Below are positions 11,401 through 26,400 of a DNA stretch of 64,000 nt, one piece after another. Positions within the stretch are counted from its first letter, which is position 1. Each line of letters begins with the position of its first letter. The stretch spans positions 113,302,771 through 113,366,770 of the forward strand of contig NW_026262581.1 of NCBI RefSeq assembly GCF_021869535.1, written 5' to 3'. Under the pieces are notes generated by a model. That model was given only the letters and a program-made list of their open reading frames with translations. It made no database searches and was not told the DNA's origin. Both the position numbers and the translations under genes were made by a program. The DNA is from Mytilus californianus. Lineage: Eukaryota; Mollusca; Bivalvia; Mytilida; Mytilidae.

Positions 11401-14400
11401 TAGTCTGATTCAAACAGAAATTGTGTTCTTATTCTATTTAGTTCTTGTTTAAAAAAAATTAACAACTAGTTGTTATGTTATATTAACGTGTCTACTACTT
11501 AACAAAGTGTTATTGTAAGTAAATGAAATCGTTGTATGTAGCTGATCAGCAAACTTTCGATTATTATTGTTCCTAATCAACATCTACATACGTTTGTACT
11601 TTTGTGAATGTATTGTCTTAATCATAAGTTATTCAGAAATATCCATCGCTTTCTATGTTCTGGTATAGGTTTTAATACGTACAAGCACAACTAAAGTATT
11701 TCGGCGTTTTTATTTACATATATTATTTTGAATCTGATAACCAAATGTTTTATTGTACATTGTGATTGAATTGTTGGGTTGTGTGAAGTGTTGATGTAAT
11801 GATGATATTGATAATTTCATGTCTGTTGCCAAGTAAAAGTAATGGTACAACCTATAACAAAAACACAGGTGATCTCGATTACATTCTGTATTTCTGGTGA
11901 TGTAATCCTGTCTCATTTGAATGTTTGAGCCAGTCAAGCTTGCTCTCTATGTCATTACCCTGGATTTATAGTCGGTGTAAAATTCTGAATTTAAGGTGTA
12001 TTTCTCCAGAGTTTCAATGCAATACAAGTTAATATAATGCAGTTTGATAGACAAGGAGGCCTAATTTCCATGGAAATTGTTAATTTTTATAACTTGGGGG
12101 CGCTATTTCATGTAAAACCTAATGGAGGCTGTTAATGGTAAAGTGTCGATTGCAGTTTCTTTGAAATAGGCGGCCAAAGCTACTTTATCAAATTAAAAAT
12201 GTAAAAAATGCAGAAATAATAAAGTTTTAAATACTTTGGTTTTATTTTATCATACCAAAGCGATGCTTTTAATGTTGATTTTTTTCATATGAGATAAGTG
12301 ATTGGATTTTTTCACAATCTTTCATACCTTCAAAATCTAGAAGACTTCCATAACATCGTTTATTGTGATGAAATCTGTACGTAACAAAAAAACACACCAA
12401 AAAAAAAAACGACCGGCAATGCTTGGTTTTACCTCTTAGTCAACCAATATATGAATCCCTTTTTAGACGATGTAAAGTTTCTCTCTCAGAATTTCGAGAA
12501 CTCCGAATGGTTGCATTTTACTTCTTCTACATTGCAGTGACCACCTTCGACACACTAAAGTTTATGTCACTTGTACAAACGAATGGCTTAGTGGAGGTGT
12601 ATTAACTATATTTTGGGATCATAAATCAAAATCAATTTTCGCGTTTTTAAGTGGTCAACACGTTTTATATTGTTCTCGTATTAAAAATATATACACAAGA
12701 CGAGTTTAATTCATGTTGGCGTAAATTGATACAGTTGCTTTGAATAACCCGATAGAGTCGCTCATCATAGTGCTCACTGGAAGGCTAGTAATAATCTAAA
12801 TAGTACGGGGACAGATTGTTTCTTTGCATATTTATGGTCTGCATAATGGATTGTGGTTAGGAGTGGGTGCATGTTTCGTGACTGTCTTAGCGGTTCGATT
12901 TGTATGTCTATATTTAGGATTGCGACAGTTGATGTCAGATTCTGTAAAACATAACATGTTGAGGTACTTTATTATTTCACTAATACTTTAGACATAGATT
13001 TCTCTATGTCGGTTAGTTAAAAACATACAGCCCTTCTTTGTACCTTGACTATTTTGTTTATATCATCACCAAGTAAGGGTAGCTAACCAAGTAAGCATAT
13101 TCTAGTGATGGTCCTCTAAAGATATTTATGCCTGCATGTTACTTGGAACTTGTGTTGAGTATCCTGAGGAGAAACCAAATGTACTGTTAGCCTTATTGCA
13201 AATGTTGGTTATAAAAACTCATCCATGATATACCATGCTTATAATTTGTTACTCACTCAAAACAGTTTAAAATCTATCAAAAAAGGAAGTAAGAGAGCAT
13301 GTAAAACCAAAAATTCCGAAAAGTATTTGCTAACTACGGCTAAGGAGATCTATGCATAGAGGTAGACAAACTTGAGTGTTTCGATTAATTCAAAATTATT
13401 AAACAGATAATAACCGTATCATTGAAAATTCATTTCAACTCATGACTATTAGGCAGATGGTTTTGTTCCGATTTTAAAATCAAAGTTCCTTTTTTAAAAG
13501 AAATAATGACGAAATTCACGAATTTTATACAACTGATGTTATACATTTCCATCATTGTGTTATAAGTTAATGGAAACCGTTGCGGAACCAAAATTATTCA
13601 TTTTCGGAGATAATTACTTGGCCTGCTTTAGATGCCTTAAATCAGTTTTTGCAGTTAATAATAGTAAAAAAATTGAATCAGAAGAAATATCCAACCTGCA
13701 AAATAAAAAATATACCTTTGAAATGGAAAAATGCTATCTCATTTATCCAAAGATAACATCAATTACTTTTTCATTATCAATATGTGGAGATGTGTTACGA
13801 ACTATTCACAAAAGTTTACTGAACTGCTGTTTCTATAAATAACAAATTCTTCAAATTAGATCTACAAAAGTAAGAGTTATTCAAACCAAGTCGTTTTTAT
13901 GTCCATTTCAACACACGGAAAGAGAGCTTCTAAGAACGGCTTTGAAAAAAACATTTGTAAAGAATACTTTAATGTAAAAATAGTAATGTATGGCTAATTA
14001 GCTTTCTCGCATAACCGATTCTGGTTTAATTGCGAAGAATTAGTTGCTTGAAAGAAAAGAAAGCTATTTACTAACCAAACTTAACTTAATAAACTCCAAA
14101 TAGGATTATGGTTTATGCAGAAAAAAATATCATGCAGGAATGTCTTCAACATATATTCAAAAATATTCTCTCTCAGTTATCACCCCCTGATGGTTATTAC
14201 GGAATTAGAAATCGCAGCGTCAGAATTATGCTCTTTATATATATTGTGCCTTAAATAAACTTGAAATAAAGAAAGAAATATACCATTAAGAACGATGTTG
14301 TACAAGTAGCATATGGTAATGTAAATAGCATCATAAATACGAATCTACATTTCAGTAACTGTACCCAAAATCATGTTCTTCGACAACGTGAAAGTAAACC

Positions 14401-17400
14401 CTGGACAATCTACAACATTTAATTGTACTGTATCAGCCTTTCCTGTGCCAGCAGAAAGTGAGATAAGACTTATGGGTCCAGCTGGACGTCGAATAGCCAT
14501 GATAGAATCCACGGAGTTAGGAACTGACACAAGGATAAACCTGTTTCAAGTTGATTTTGTAAATAAAGATGATACTTTTACGTGTGTAGTCCGTTCAGTC
14601 TCAGGACAAGCATCGCGTACTGTAGCAACAAACGTTTATGGTAAGACTTAAGTCAGAATATTTACAACAACAAAAACATCGAAAAAGAAGGATAAGATAA
14701 TTATCTAAAGTACGTTATAAAATATCTTTCTTCAATATGGAAAATTGTCCAGTCTGCAAATGTTTCACGACTGACCCTTTATCTTCAGATGTTTATTCTC
14801 ACCCGACAACTTACTAATGATAGTGAGAGACAAACTAAGAAGACTACTAAATAAAGACAATGACGGTTATTTGAATACCTTGTTCAAGAAATTACCGTTA
14901 TGGTAAAATATATAAAGTTTGATTTTCAAAATAAGATCACCTTACTTAAGCAGTCAACGTAAAACAATAAATGTATTTCTGTATGAGTTTTGTCTCTTAT
15001 TTCAGAATTACCTTTGCTGAAGAATGCTCCAAATGTGTCTGTGAAAGGTCCAGGAATTTCATCTGTTATTATTGAATGGCCGCCGTGGAGTAGATCACGT
15101 GGCGATGTAGGTGATCCCCCTATTCTGTGGTATGACGTTTGGATGAACAAGGTTGGAAGATCACCTGAGAAGTTTGGGATAGTTACACATATGAACTGTC
15201 GTGGGATGTGTCGTTATACGTTAAATGATCTTGATCCTAACACAGAATATGCTATAAGAGTTTCTGTCAGGAGAGATGGAGATGGTGGAGACGGACCTCT
15301 CGGTGCTATTCTGTACACTAAAACTAAATGCTCAGGTAAACTGTTAAATAATAAATTACGAAAAAAGTGAGAATGTAAAGCATAAAAGTAATTCAAACTT
15401 CGTGGTCTGAATAGATAAAATGGAACATTACCAAAGCTGAATTCCCACTTTACCTATCATAAGGGGTCAAATGGTATTTTAAAAACACGTATCGTGCGCT
15501 AAAATCGATTGCATATGTTTATATTACTACAACTACCTGTCTGGTGAAGTGATGCTGCTCGTTGATTGTCAGTTCTCGACGATACCATCAACCCAATCGC
15601 CTATGTTTCTATACTCGCATATATTTGTTCCAATTTGCGGTTTCAGAACCGTATTCTATCTGGGTAATACCTTCTAAACATTGTGATTGGCAAACAACGT
15701 CCTAAATTGTGAAAATTAAACCAATGACGTGACGTTATTTTCATTTTGGTGTACGAACAATGAAAATATCTATAATCCTTTACATTCTGATACAGCACAT
15801 TAGAACCTTATTTTTTGGTTTCGACGCTTTTCAATGTAAATAAAATAAGATTTGGTGTGTTCGTCAATGAGAAGACATCTGGTGCCTAATATACGATCTT
15901 CAATAATAAACAAGTGTTTATAATATGTAAAGATGCAAGAGTTCGGAAAAGTTGTGAATACATTAAACTGAAACAAAAAAAGTCATTTACACCAACAACA
16001 CCAAATTCCTAATTTTTCATGTAATTTGAATTTGGCATTCCTAACTTTTGTTCTTGAGCGCAGCTGATTAAGATTATGTGAAATATGCTATGAGCAATGA
16101 AACCAGTAGCATACATTTATATCAAAATGAAGAGGCATAAAATTCTTATTTTGATAATTGAGCTGCGTCGGATAGAAATCGACCTTATGCAAGTGCATGT
16201 ATAAAACTTTGAATGATTTTGGAACATTCAAATAGGAAATAAAAAATGAATTTTGGTCTATTTTTTAGGTTAATTATATCAACTAAATTTTTCAAACAGT
16301 TACAGACTTTCCAAAGCTATTTTTCAACCCGAAATAGGTTAACAGATTATTGATATTCATTTGCATAAGGTCGATTTCTATCCAACGCAGCTCATATATT
16401 GAAGGTAATTGTATTTTTTCAGCACCAAACTCGCCACCAATCATCGATGAGTTGACTTCTGATTTGGAGTACAATGCATCTTATCCTCAAACTCAAATCA
16501 TTGTGTTATGGAAGGTATGTACAAGTTATGTAAATTATTGAAACACTGCAGGCTCGATCTGACATTTCACATTTTCAAATGTTCACTTTAAAAAAATTGA
16601 CAGTTATAGTACTTTCCTTTGCAGTAAATTATTACAGTAAGAAACAATTACATTGAACAAGAAATAAATGATGTTTTCACAAGTGGATAATTGTCTGTAG
16701 AGATAGGAGACAAATTAAGTGTCCACATTCAAAGGACAATTATTTAATTATATTTGTAAAAATAAGTCACTTTTGAAATATTGATTGCCATTACTGGAAT
16801 AAAGTGACAGATAATTCTTCTTTCTGTCGTTTTTATCTTCAATGTAAACCAATTACCTCTCTAATTGTATCCATTTTAACATGATGATTGATTTGCTGTA
16901 AGATGTCTTAAAATCCCAGTGGTATTGTGCTATAAGATATCTTTTCCATTTTTTTTATCTTTAGGACGCTGCAAAGTCCACATGGAATTGTGATAATATA
17001 GCTAAATACCAAGTGTTTATCACCAGTAGTTGGAAAGGATTTCAACCACAGGCTGTCCATGTCTCAGGAGATACACCGGCTGATGCTAAAAACAGAAAAA
17101 GTGTTTTGGTTTCAGACCTTAATCCTGGAACAGAATATTGTGTCAGAATGAGTTTTAGTAATGACCGAGCGTTCGTCAGTCCAAAATCGGAGAGGAAATG
17201 TGCAAAAACCCCAAAGACAAGTATGATATTCCTGTTCAAGGCCTTTACATTTATATTTCATTTGCTACTATGTTTTGTTTTATTTTGAAAAGAGGTCAGG
17301 ATCATTTGTCATTTATCTAGTAACATGGATGAGCCATAACAGCCGTTAAATGAAATTAGTTGTCATAAGAATAAGATTTTATCTAATGGTTGTTTGAGAC

Positions 17401-20400
17401 AAAATAAGATTACTATCTAACCATGACTTCTTAAGTTCTTAGGTCAATGCCTGAATGAATATTATTTTCTCATAACCATAATGTTACAGAGAAATTAGTA
17501 TACAATTATAATACAATAATAATGCATAATAATGCAGTACATGTATCTATTTGTGTATATTTTGAGCATAGGCCAACCTTTTGTTTTAAAAATTTCGCAG
17601 AATGACTAAATCATTGTTTTACATACCAATTGAAAAACTTTGATTAAGATAATTCAATTTACGATGATTTTGATTTTAAAAAGAAGCAATCATTACATAG
17701 TTTTAATTACTTTCAGCACCCCTACAGCCACGGAATTTAAGGAAGGTGAAAAGTAGTAGTACCACTATTACAGTTGCATGGGAACAACCATACTCTCCAT
17801 ACTCTGTGGTGGTCAATACCTATCACTTAGCATATTGGAAGGCTACCAATCAGTTGTCAACCAAAACTGGAATGGAAGTTGTTTCTAACAATCCGAACGT
17901 GGAGCATAGCATTACTGACCTAGAACCAAATACTAAATATAATATAGAGGTACACTCAACCATGCAACACCTTAAATCTATTTATGTAATTAAGGGTCAA
18001 ACAATAAACTAGTTAACGTCACATATTTATACAGATATTATTACTAAGCCCGTTAATTTAATTTGTCTGTTTTTCTAGACTTTAGAATTTAACCAGATTC
18101 GAATGAAATAAAATCAGGTATACAAAAAATATCATTATACCCTTTAATGTTATTTATTAAGGACAATTGAAAAGGCATAACATAGTTTCATTCAGATATT
18201 TTGTCTATAAATGAAATTGAAATGCATGACTCAATGTTCAATTTGAAACAAATTCAATAATGGAGAAGACACAGATGCAGTAGGTTATTTTCATTATTTA
18301 ATAGGTACAAGCCACCAACTCTGCAGGTTTAGGAGATCCGTCCTTTTTTGTCGGATTTACAGACGAAAACTGTAAGTAGGAAACCGCTAATACAACAGTG
18401 CAGACATTTCGAACTTAATAGTATGCAGAATTAAACATAAGAAAACGTTTCTAGTTCTGTGTTTTACGAGTGGTACTAAGTTGTTTAGAATGAGCGGTAC
18501 AGATTATATTTATGACATCTTTTATGAGTTATTAGTAAATAAATCATCATCTATTCATTATTATTTATCATTCATCAATATTGAGGAACAGGAAATTACT
18601 TTTCTTGCTTGCTCTTAAAATAGATTAATTTATAACAAATCTTAGGAATTCTATCTTTGTTTAATCAATTTATGTACCTTTATCTGCGAAAACTCCATTT
18701 TTTTGTTACATAACTATGTAGAAATGCAATTTGATAAATGTATTTTAAAGAAATGTCTTGTACGTTTCAGTGCCGTCGAAAATTGCATTATTTCGTAACA
18801 CTTCAAGGTCAGATACTTCTATAACATTGGAATGGGAGCATCCAAGAATTACGAATGGCAAGCTGCTTTATTATCTTGTAAGTAGGAATAATCTGGAAGG
18901 AAAGAACTCGTAATGGAAAGTGACAAGCACTATATTGCATATAGTCTGGCATTCTCATTTAATGCTTTCATATAGCTGTTAATAGATTTTCTGTTCTGTT
19001 CATAAATGAAATGATTGATTCATTACATTTCCTTTTCTGATTTCGAAAAGAACTCAGATGAAAAAAATTAGTTACTTCACGATACCCACTTTTTCAAATG
19101 AAAATAACTTTTCATTGTATTTAAAAGTATTTATGTGTTTTTAGTCTTGTTATATTTACTTGATAACTTGTTTGTTTTAGGTTCGTTGTAAAGCTGAAGC
19201 GACATTGTCTTTTATGGACATGCATATCAAAGAAGCACATGTTCCAATGGATAAACAGTCTCATCTATTCAACGATCTTCACCCTGCTACAAAGTACCTA
19301 TGTTCTATCAGTGCAAGTAGTCGTGCAGGTATTGGAACTGCAACAAACATAGTTGTCTGGACACAGTCATCAGGTAATTAGTTTTGATTATTCTCACTTT
19401 CAAATGTCTTCAATAAAGAACGCGTGTTCCTTTCAGCTGTCCATTTTTATTTCATCGATGTAATCAATTAAGTTTATAGAATTATTTGAAAGATTTTGAT
19501 GCTAAATAAGCCTGGTTGTCTTTTTGTTCAACCATTATAATTTTCTTTGTAGAATTAAAAGAGCCACCGGTTCCTAGTATTGTTGATAGGACAGATACAA
19601 CTATTACAATAAAGATAGGACAAGTTTTGGACCCGACTGTGAGGTATAAGGTGTTTATAGGGTTAAGTTGGACAATGAAGCCGTAGTTAGGAAAACCAAA
19701 ATAATTTCTATAATATGAGCACAGGTCATCACATTAAGTATGAACTGATTCAAATGAATTTGATTAGTACGTTAACATCTCTGAATATAGTTTATAATTG
19801 TATTTAAATATACAATATATATAATTTTAGAAAATCAAGACAGGAATAAATTAAGGCGACAGTAGTTTATCTTATAGTTACTAGTATGTGTTTTCCTCGG
19901 TTTTAGTTTGTAACCCGGATTTGTTTTCTCTCAATCGGTTTATGACTTTTGAACACCGGTATACTACTCTTGCCTTTATACTTAAACCTCGTGAATCGAT
20001 TAAGAAGAGAAAAATCAAGATAACAAAAGAAAAACCGAGGGAATCTTATGAACTCCAGAAATATTTTCAAGATCTAACCACCTTTACGAAGTTAAGTACA
20101 ATATTATTTTATGATATTTTGAAATCGTGTCTTAGCTGTCAAGGCGTCTGTAACAGGTAGTTTTGCGGCTGCAGCCCTATGATATTCAGGATTTCTGTCA
20201 ATCACAAGTCGTATTAAATGTGACAATTTAAAGTTGGGAGCTGTAGCTTTAGGGTAAAGGTGTCGAATTTAGTTACATCTTGATATTTTAACCAATAGGT
20301 TCTTGTACGCAAATCAGCTGTCACAAATCATGTCTGATCCGTATCTTTAGGATTATGGTAAGTTCAGTGATGAACAAAACTGTCTTCCTGTTATAACTTT

Positions 20401-23400
20401 AGCTTGAACGTACGGATCACAAATTTTGTGTAAAGTTGCGGACTCAAGATTCACCTTTACCAACAATGTTACTCCCTATCTTTGTTATTCTTGGAGTTCA
20501 ATAATGATAGTTTTTTTGTGATTGTTAACCATGATAACTTGAAGTTGTGTAATGAGATAGGCTGAAATATCAAGCCTTAATATTAAGGTAATACACTTAT
20601 TGGCACTTTTCATAACCAACACGACGGGTACCAAATCAGGAACAGTTTACCCTTTGTGACTTTTTGTTTACCCCTGTATTTGTAAGACTTTATATTCAGA
20701 TTTTTTTTCTTCTGAAAAATGTCCCTTTTCAACATATCCTCTGTTGTTTCTTTTGGCGATCCATTTTTCTCACTTTTTACCTCGGTCAACCCACTTTGAA
20801 ATTTAAGCTGTCACTCTTTATTAATGTTCACCGGCTACTTCGCAAAGTCATATAATAAGTTTTAAAGTGGCCGATCCTAAATTCTTGTTCATAAATGTCA
20901 CAGACAGGTCGAACATTGCCATTGCCAAAAAAAAATATGACATTGCTGTAAGATCTCTTTCAATATATCCATTTAAAGACCATATTGATAAATTTTTAAT
21001 AACAATATTGTTATGAATGCATATAATTATTAATTAAAGAATGATAAAGTTTTGTTTGTTCTAGTTTTTACAGAGTAATAGTCGAGGAGACAAAGAGAAT
21101 TGCCAAGAGGGAAGTTCCAGAGATGATAAAGGACGTTCGTCTTGACTTTTCAACAGCAGTTGCTTTGGGTTCTAGGGCCTATGTAACAGCACAGTTGAAT
21201 AAACAACAACCACATGTGATTGGCAATTTTGTAGTTGGGGACAACCAAACATACAATGGTTTCTATAATGCACCTCTGTCACCATCTAAACAGTATGATG
21301 TTTGGTATGGAGCATTTGCTATGGTAGATGGAGTAAGTTATTAATAAGTTTCTTTAAATCTTGAAATGCTTTTTCCTTAATCATAATTTATAAGGACTTT
21401 CGAAAATTGAATCTTGCCTTTTTCAAGAGGATTATGGTGGGATTTGTGATTTGTAACTTACATCCGATGAGCCAAACGGGAATCAAATATGACCAATTCC
21501 ACAAAACAAATGTTTTCGTTGAGCCTTATGTAAAATTACGCAAACGACTCTTTCCTTTGAAATATCTGGACAATGAATGAAAATCCATTAAGATTTAAAT
21601 CGAGGTAAAAATAGAAAACTGAGGGAATCGCATGAACTCCAAATAGAGCGAGATCGGATGCTTCGACAGGGTAATCGCCCGATGCTATGCATGCATCACA
21701 TACCATCGAATCAACAGTTAGAATATCTCAATCGGGGATAGGACACAATAAAGCAAGTTTGTTTGGCATCATTACAGTTTCGGACTTATATATTATGATT
21801 GAGGCTTACAACTTAGATTTAGTCAATACAATGTATATATACCAGGTGAGCAATGCAGGTTCTTTGGGACCACTATTTTTATTGATGTTTTTATTATTGG
21901 TTCTTAATGTACCAATAACAATAATTGATTGACTGTTGCTTAACGTCCAGTGGTAAATATTTGATGCATGTTCAGGACGAGATCAAATTAACAATACAAA
22001 CAATAGGTAGGTCCTGTTATAATGTTCGATCTGGATGAAGTGCGGAACATAAGGACTGGAAAAGAGAGGCGAAAGGTACCAAAAAGACTTTCAAACTCAC
22101 AAGTTGAAAACTAACTGACAACGCCATGACTAAAAAAGAAAAAGACAAACATACAAACAACAGTACACAAAACACAACATAGAAAACTAAACACTGAGCA
22201 ACACGAACCCCACCAAAACTCAAGGTGATCTCAGATGAGGGTAAATTAGATAGGAACATTATTTAGCCATGCAAGCTAATGATAATGAACATGTGTAAAA
22301 CATCGATAAACTACTATTGCCTAAATCAATGTTAGAAAATAAAAACAACCTAATCACACACTTCTTTTCGTCTTTGTTCTTTGTTTTTCTTCGATTTGTG
22401 AGTTCTGATTGTCCACCTGTTATCTTCCGCCTCCTTTTTCTTCTGTTTGCCTACTTTGAAGAATTGTTTAAATTGGCACAGTCGTGCTGCTATTGTAAGT
22501 ACATGGCATGGATCCTAGTGGATTTTATGCAATAAATTTCTCATGAGATAAAAATTCATGTAATTAGTGTTTTTATGTTATTAAATTAGGACTAATTTTT
22601 GTTTTTTTTATTCGTAAGAAATGGTAACTTTGATACTACTACTATTTTATTGGTTTTAATCTTATAGGTCTGCAATTAGTGTTTTTCCATTACGTAGATA
22701 TTAAAATACACCCTGAAAAACCTTGTTACTTGAGCCTTACTTAAATGAATGATTAAAATACCCCTGAAATAACCTTATTACTTGACCCTTAACGAAATAA
22801 TCAAAAGACATCTGGTCATTTGGGCATTTGATTGATTCAAGCCACAAATAAATTCGATTCCTACTTCAAAACTATATTTAAATCAATTTTTACATTCTAA
22901 ATTTGTCTAAAAGGTATGTTTATCATTAGATAATCTAGTGTTTTCTTCCACTTTGTTGACTTCTAAGAGAATTAAGGTTATAGTATTACTGAAAATATCG
23001 TTAATCATTTTCTTTAGGGGATTCACTTTATAATTAGATATTAAATCAATATTTACAGATCTAAAATGTCAAAATTAATATCTGCCTGAATAAAAGAGAG
23101 TTTGCTTTCACGACAGAAGTTCGAGTGTAATAGCTTCTTGGAAAACCCCAAGGTAAAAACAATAATTGATAAAGAACAGTTTGTCTGAACACAATACGTG
23201 GCGGATTTAATTGAAGATAATATAAAATTGACAATCAAGTCAGTGTTAAATATTTTCCATATAATCCTTAAATAATCAACAACTCTTAAAAGTAAGACTT
23301 AGAACGTAAACCAATTGTAACCAGTTGGACTTGAATAAACCTGATGTCTAAACGAATTTCTAAATTTTATTTCGTTAGTTCTGCTTGAAATAAATTCGAC

Positions 23401-26400
23401 CCCTTTACTCATAAAGTTTTGAAATATACTACTTGAAAACATATCTATTTCATACGAAAAACACACTTACAAAAACACCAAGAATTGAGTGCAAATAGTT
23501 CTAGAATGGAGATGCATCATCTGTAAATGAAACGGATTATTTTCTTGTAGATTCTTCGACAATCAATTGTAAAAGCAGAAAAACAAGTAGTTGGTATGTA
23601 CACAACAATAAAAGGAAAAGATTTAGCTAACACGGTTATGTAATCTATATGTTGCATAACTTTCTTTTAGCTATATTCAGAGCTTGCTATAATTGTTGGA
23701 TTATATAAATTGTTTCCTATTCAAGGTCAACTAAAACAACAATAAAATGTCTGTTAAATATGGATTACATACTGGATATAATACTATTTCAAGCCTTTGC
23801 ACGAAAATTCTTTAGCACTAGTTGATACTTATAAGACATAAACATGTGAAAAGCTGTTTGACCAAAGGGACCTAAAATTACCCAAATTCGTTTTCGGTAA
23901 ACTTTGTCTGTGGGAAATGGAACCTAAGTTTCTTAATAATTTCTATATTTATCAACAGAGAATTTAAGAAAAGTTTGTTAAAAATCATGTCAGCGAAGAA
24001 GCATTGACCTCTGAAATGATGATACACTCGGGGACTAACAATCCACCAGCAACGATATCGACCCAGTGCTAGTAAATGAAATTATCAATACATTATGTTC
24101 GTGCTTAAGTAGTCTCAGGTGCCTGAGAGAGTAGGAATCTTTGTTTTTTTTAACATACATCAACGAAGAATTTAAGAAAAAAAAAACAGTTTTTATAAAT
24201 TCCATTTGATTAATTTTCAGATTAAAACTTTTAAAGTTGAACTTAATGTTTCTTCCTTTTTTGGCAGCAGCTAGTATTGAACCAGCACCAGAAGCGAACC
24301 ATGTTCCAGTTATTGTTGCAGTCTTGGTCGTTTTTATCCTTCTCATCCTAGTCTTTGCACTTCTTCTATTTTTATGGAGGTATGCAGTGCTTAAGTTAAA
24401 CAATTAAGAATATTATAAGTTTACACAATAAGGTATAAAGCAAATACATGTATGATTCATTTTACAGTTTGAAAAAAACCATAAATGCTGGTTTCTAATA
24501 TAACATGTTATACTCATGTACTGCACCAGATGTGCATTTTGGCAAATAATGTCCCTTTAGTGATGTTCGAAGACAAACCAAAATATTTTTAAATCCAAAA
24601 CCTAATCCGAATGTTGAGAGCTTTTATACCAAAAATGATACCAAATATTGCAAACCCCATAATACAGATTCAGGGCTATATTTTATGAAGATACATTCCC
24701 TAATTTCAATAAATTCCTAAGTTTTATGACTTTTATTTTCAATGAAAACAATACCTGTATGTACATGTCTGTACCCATATACCCTCTTAGACTACCAGTT
24801 AAACAGCAGACGTATCAAACAAGTGGAAATGTTTTTGCATGCCGTGAAATCATACTCAATTCTTCAACATGCTGGCATAAGAAATTTATGAAATGATTTT
24901 TATAATCAGTCAATTAATTAATTGTGAATTGATATAAATTTCCATAGGAAGAGACATATGGCAGCAGAGAGAGAGAAGGCAGAGATGCCGAACTTTGGAC
25001 CAACTATAATTCCTGAACCTGATACATCAACACCATCCACACCTGTTGGTAAGTAAACTAATATGAAGTCATTAAAAATATATGCGTTCACAGTGATATT
25101 GATATTAACAAGTACAAATTTGTTAAGAAACGTTGCACATGCGATTTTGATTTTTTCCTCACGTTTTTAATAAACATAATGTATGTATATATTCTTGCTT
25201 TATTGGATGGTTGGTTTTTAGTTTGTTTTTACTGAGACACATCACAAGCTCCTTCATTTTAATCTTGTATTTTTGAATTCTTCTCTCATTCAGTTACTAT
25301 ATTATGATAAGAATAGTATTGTGTTCTTATAGTGTACACACATTACTCTGCTATTTGGTTTATGCATGCTTCTATATGAGGATGTTTTATACTAGTAAGT
25401 ATATTTTTACTTCATCCATGTTTTTATTTGTTGATGCAATGTTTAAGTCTGTGTTGTAATCCTATACATTTCTTGGTATTTTGTTCGGTTATTGAATTTG
25501 AATTATATTGATTGAAATTCGTAACTGGAATTACTTTGTTCCTTAATGATAAAGAAGTTCATATTTTTACTGCATTTCAAGGAGCTCAATTACATATTCA
25601 GGCAAACAACAAGCTATCATTGACTTAGGGCAAAACTAGTGATAGACAGACAATACAAAACTATTAAATAAGAAATACGACATAACTAGAAATTATTTTC
25701 ATATCATATTTTTGTAATTTACAACTAAATGTGCTTTAAGGTGAACATTTGTTTTGCTGTAATCATGCAAACCAGTATCAACAGATTGTACAAAACAAGT
25801 ATTTATTCCATCAGCTGTCAGCTTGACTTAATGTTGAAAGGTTTCTATCATCTATATATGATTATTGAGTTAAAGAAATTGATGCTGTAAGAATCTAAAA
25901 AAAACCTTAAAATAAAATCATTATCCATGTTTTGATTACATTTCCATTGTCGATTTCTTTATCGCTTAGCATGAAAAGCTTTAATTTAAAAAGAATGTTT
26001 GAACGACCAGCAATTTTTTCTATTGATTTTATTTTGATTATCTATTAATGTTAACTGAATATTTCATTTTATAAAACACAAGAGCTATGGTTTGCTGTAT
26101 TTCAAAATTCTGTACACAAGCCTTAGTAGGTACATATAAATCAATTCGTTTGTCTTTTTGCCGCATTTTCATGGTCATTACATTTGTGCCTGAGGAGAAG
26201 AAAATATGGCATAATTTATATTGGACAAGCGACATTTACTTTCCGCGTTCTGAGGATTGATTTATCTTAAATTGAAGTTTTGTCATTGTACCATGAGATT
26301 CCGCTGGATATTCTATTTATCAAAAAATATATTATTGAAAATATGTACATTTAAGTTAAAGCCAATTCATCCTTGAAAAACATATTATGAATGCTATCTT

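Noticed and set aside
19888-20160. 90-codon + strand frame in an intron
   Set aside because: It overlaps a TIR-type repeat, has no domain, and does not fit the splice phases around it.
22017-22259. Hydrophobic 80-codon - strand frame
   Set aside because: It is the complement of an A-rich dispersed repeat.
24035-24403. 122-codon - strand frame
   Set aside because: It is antisense to the transmembrane exon and a dispersed repeat.
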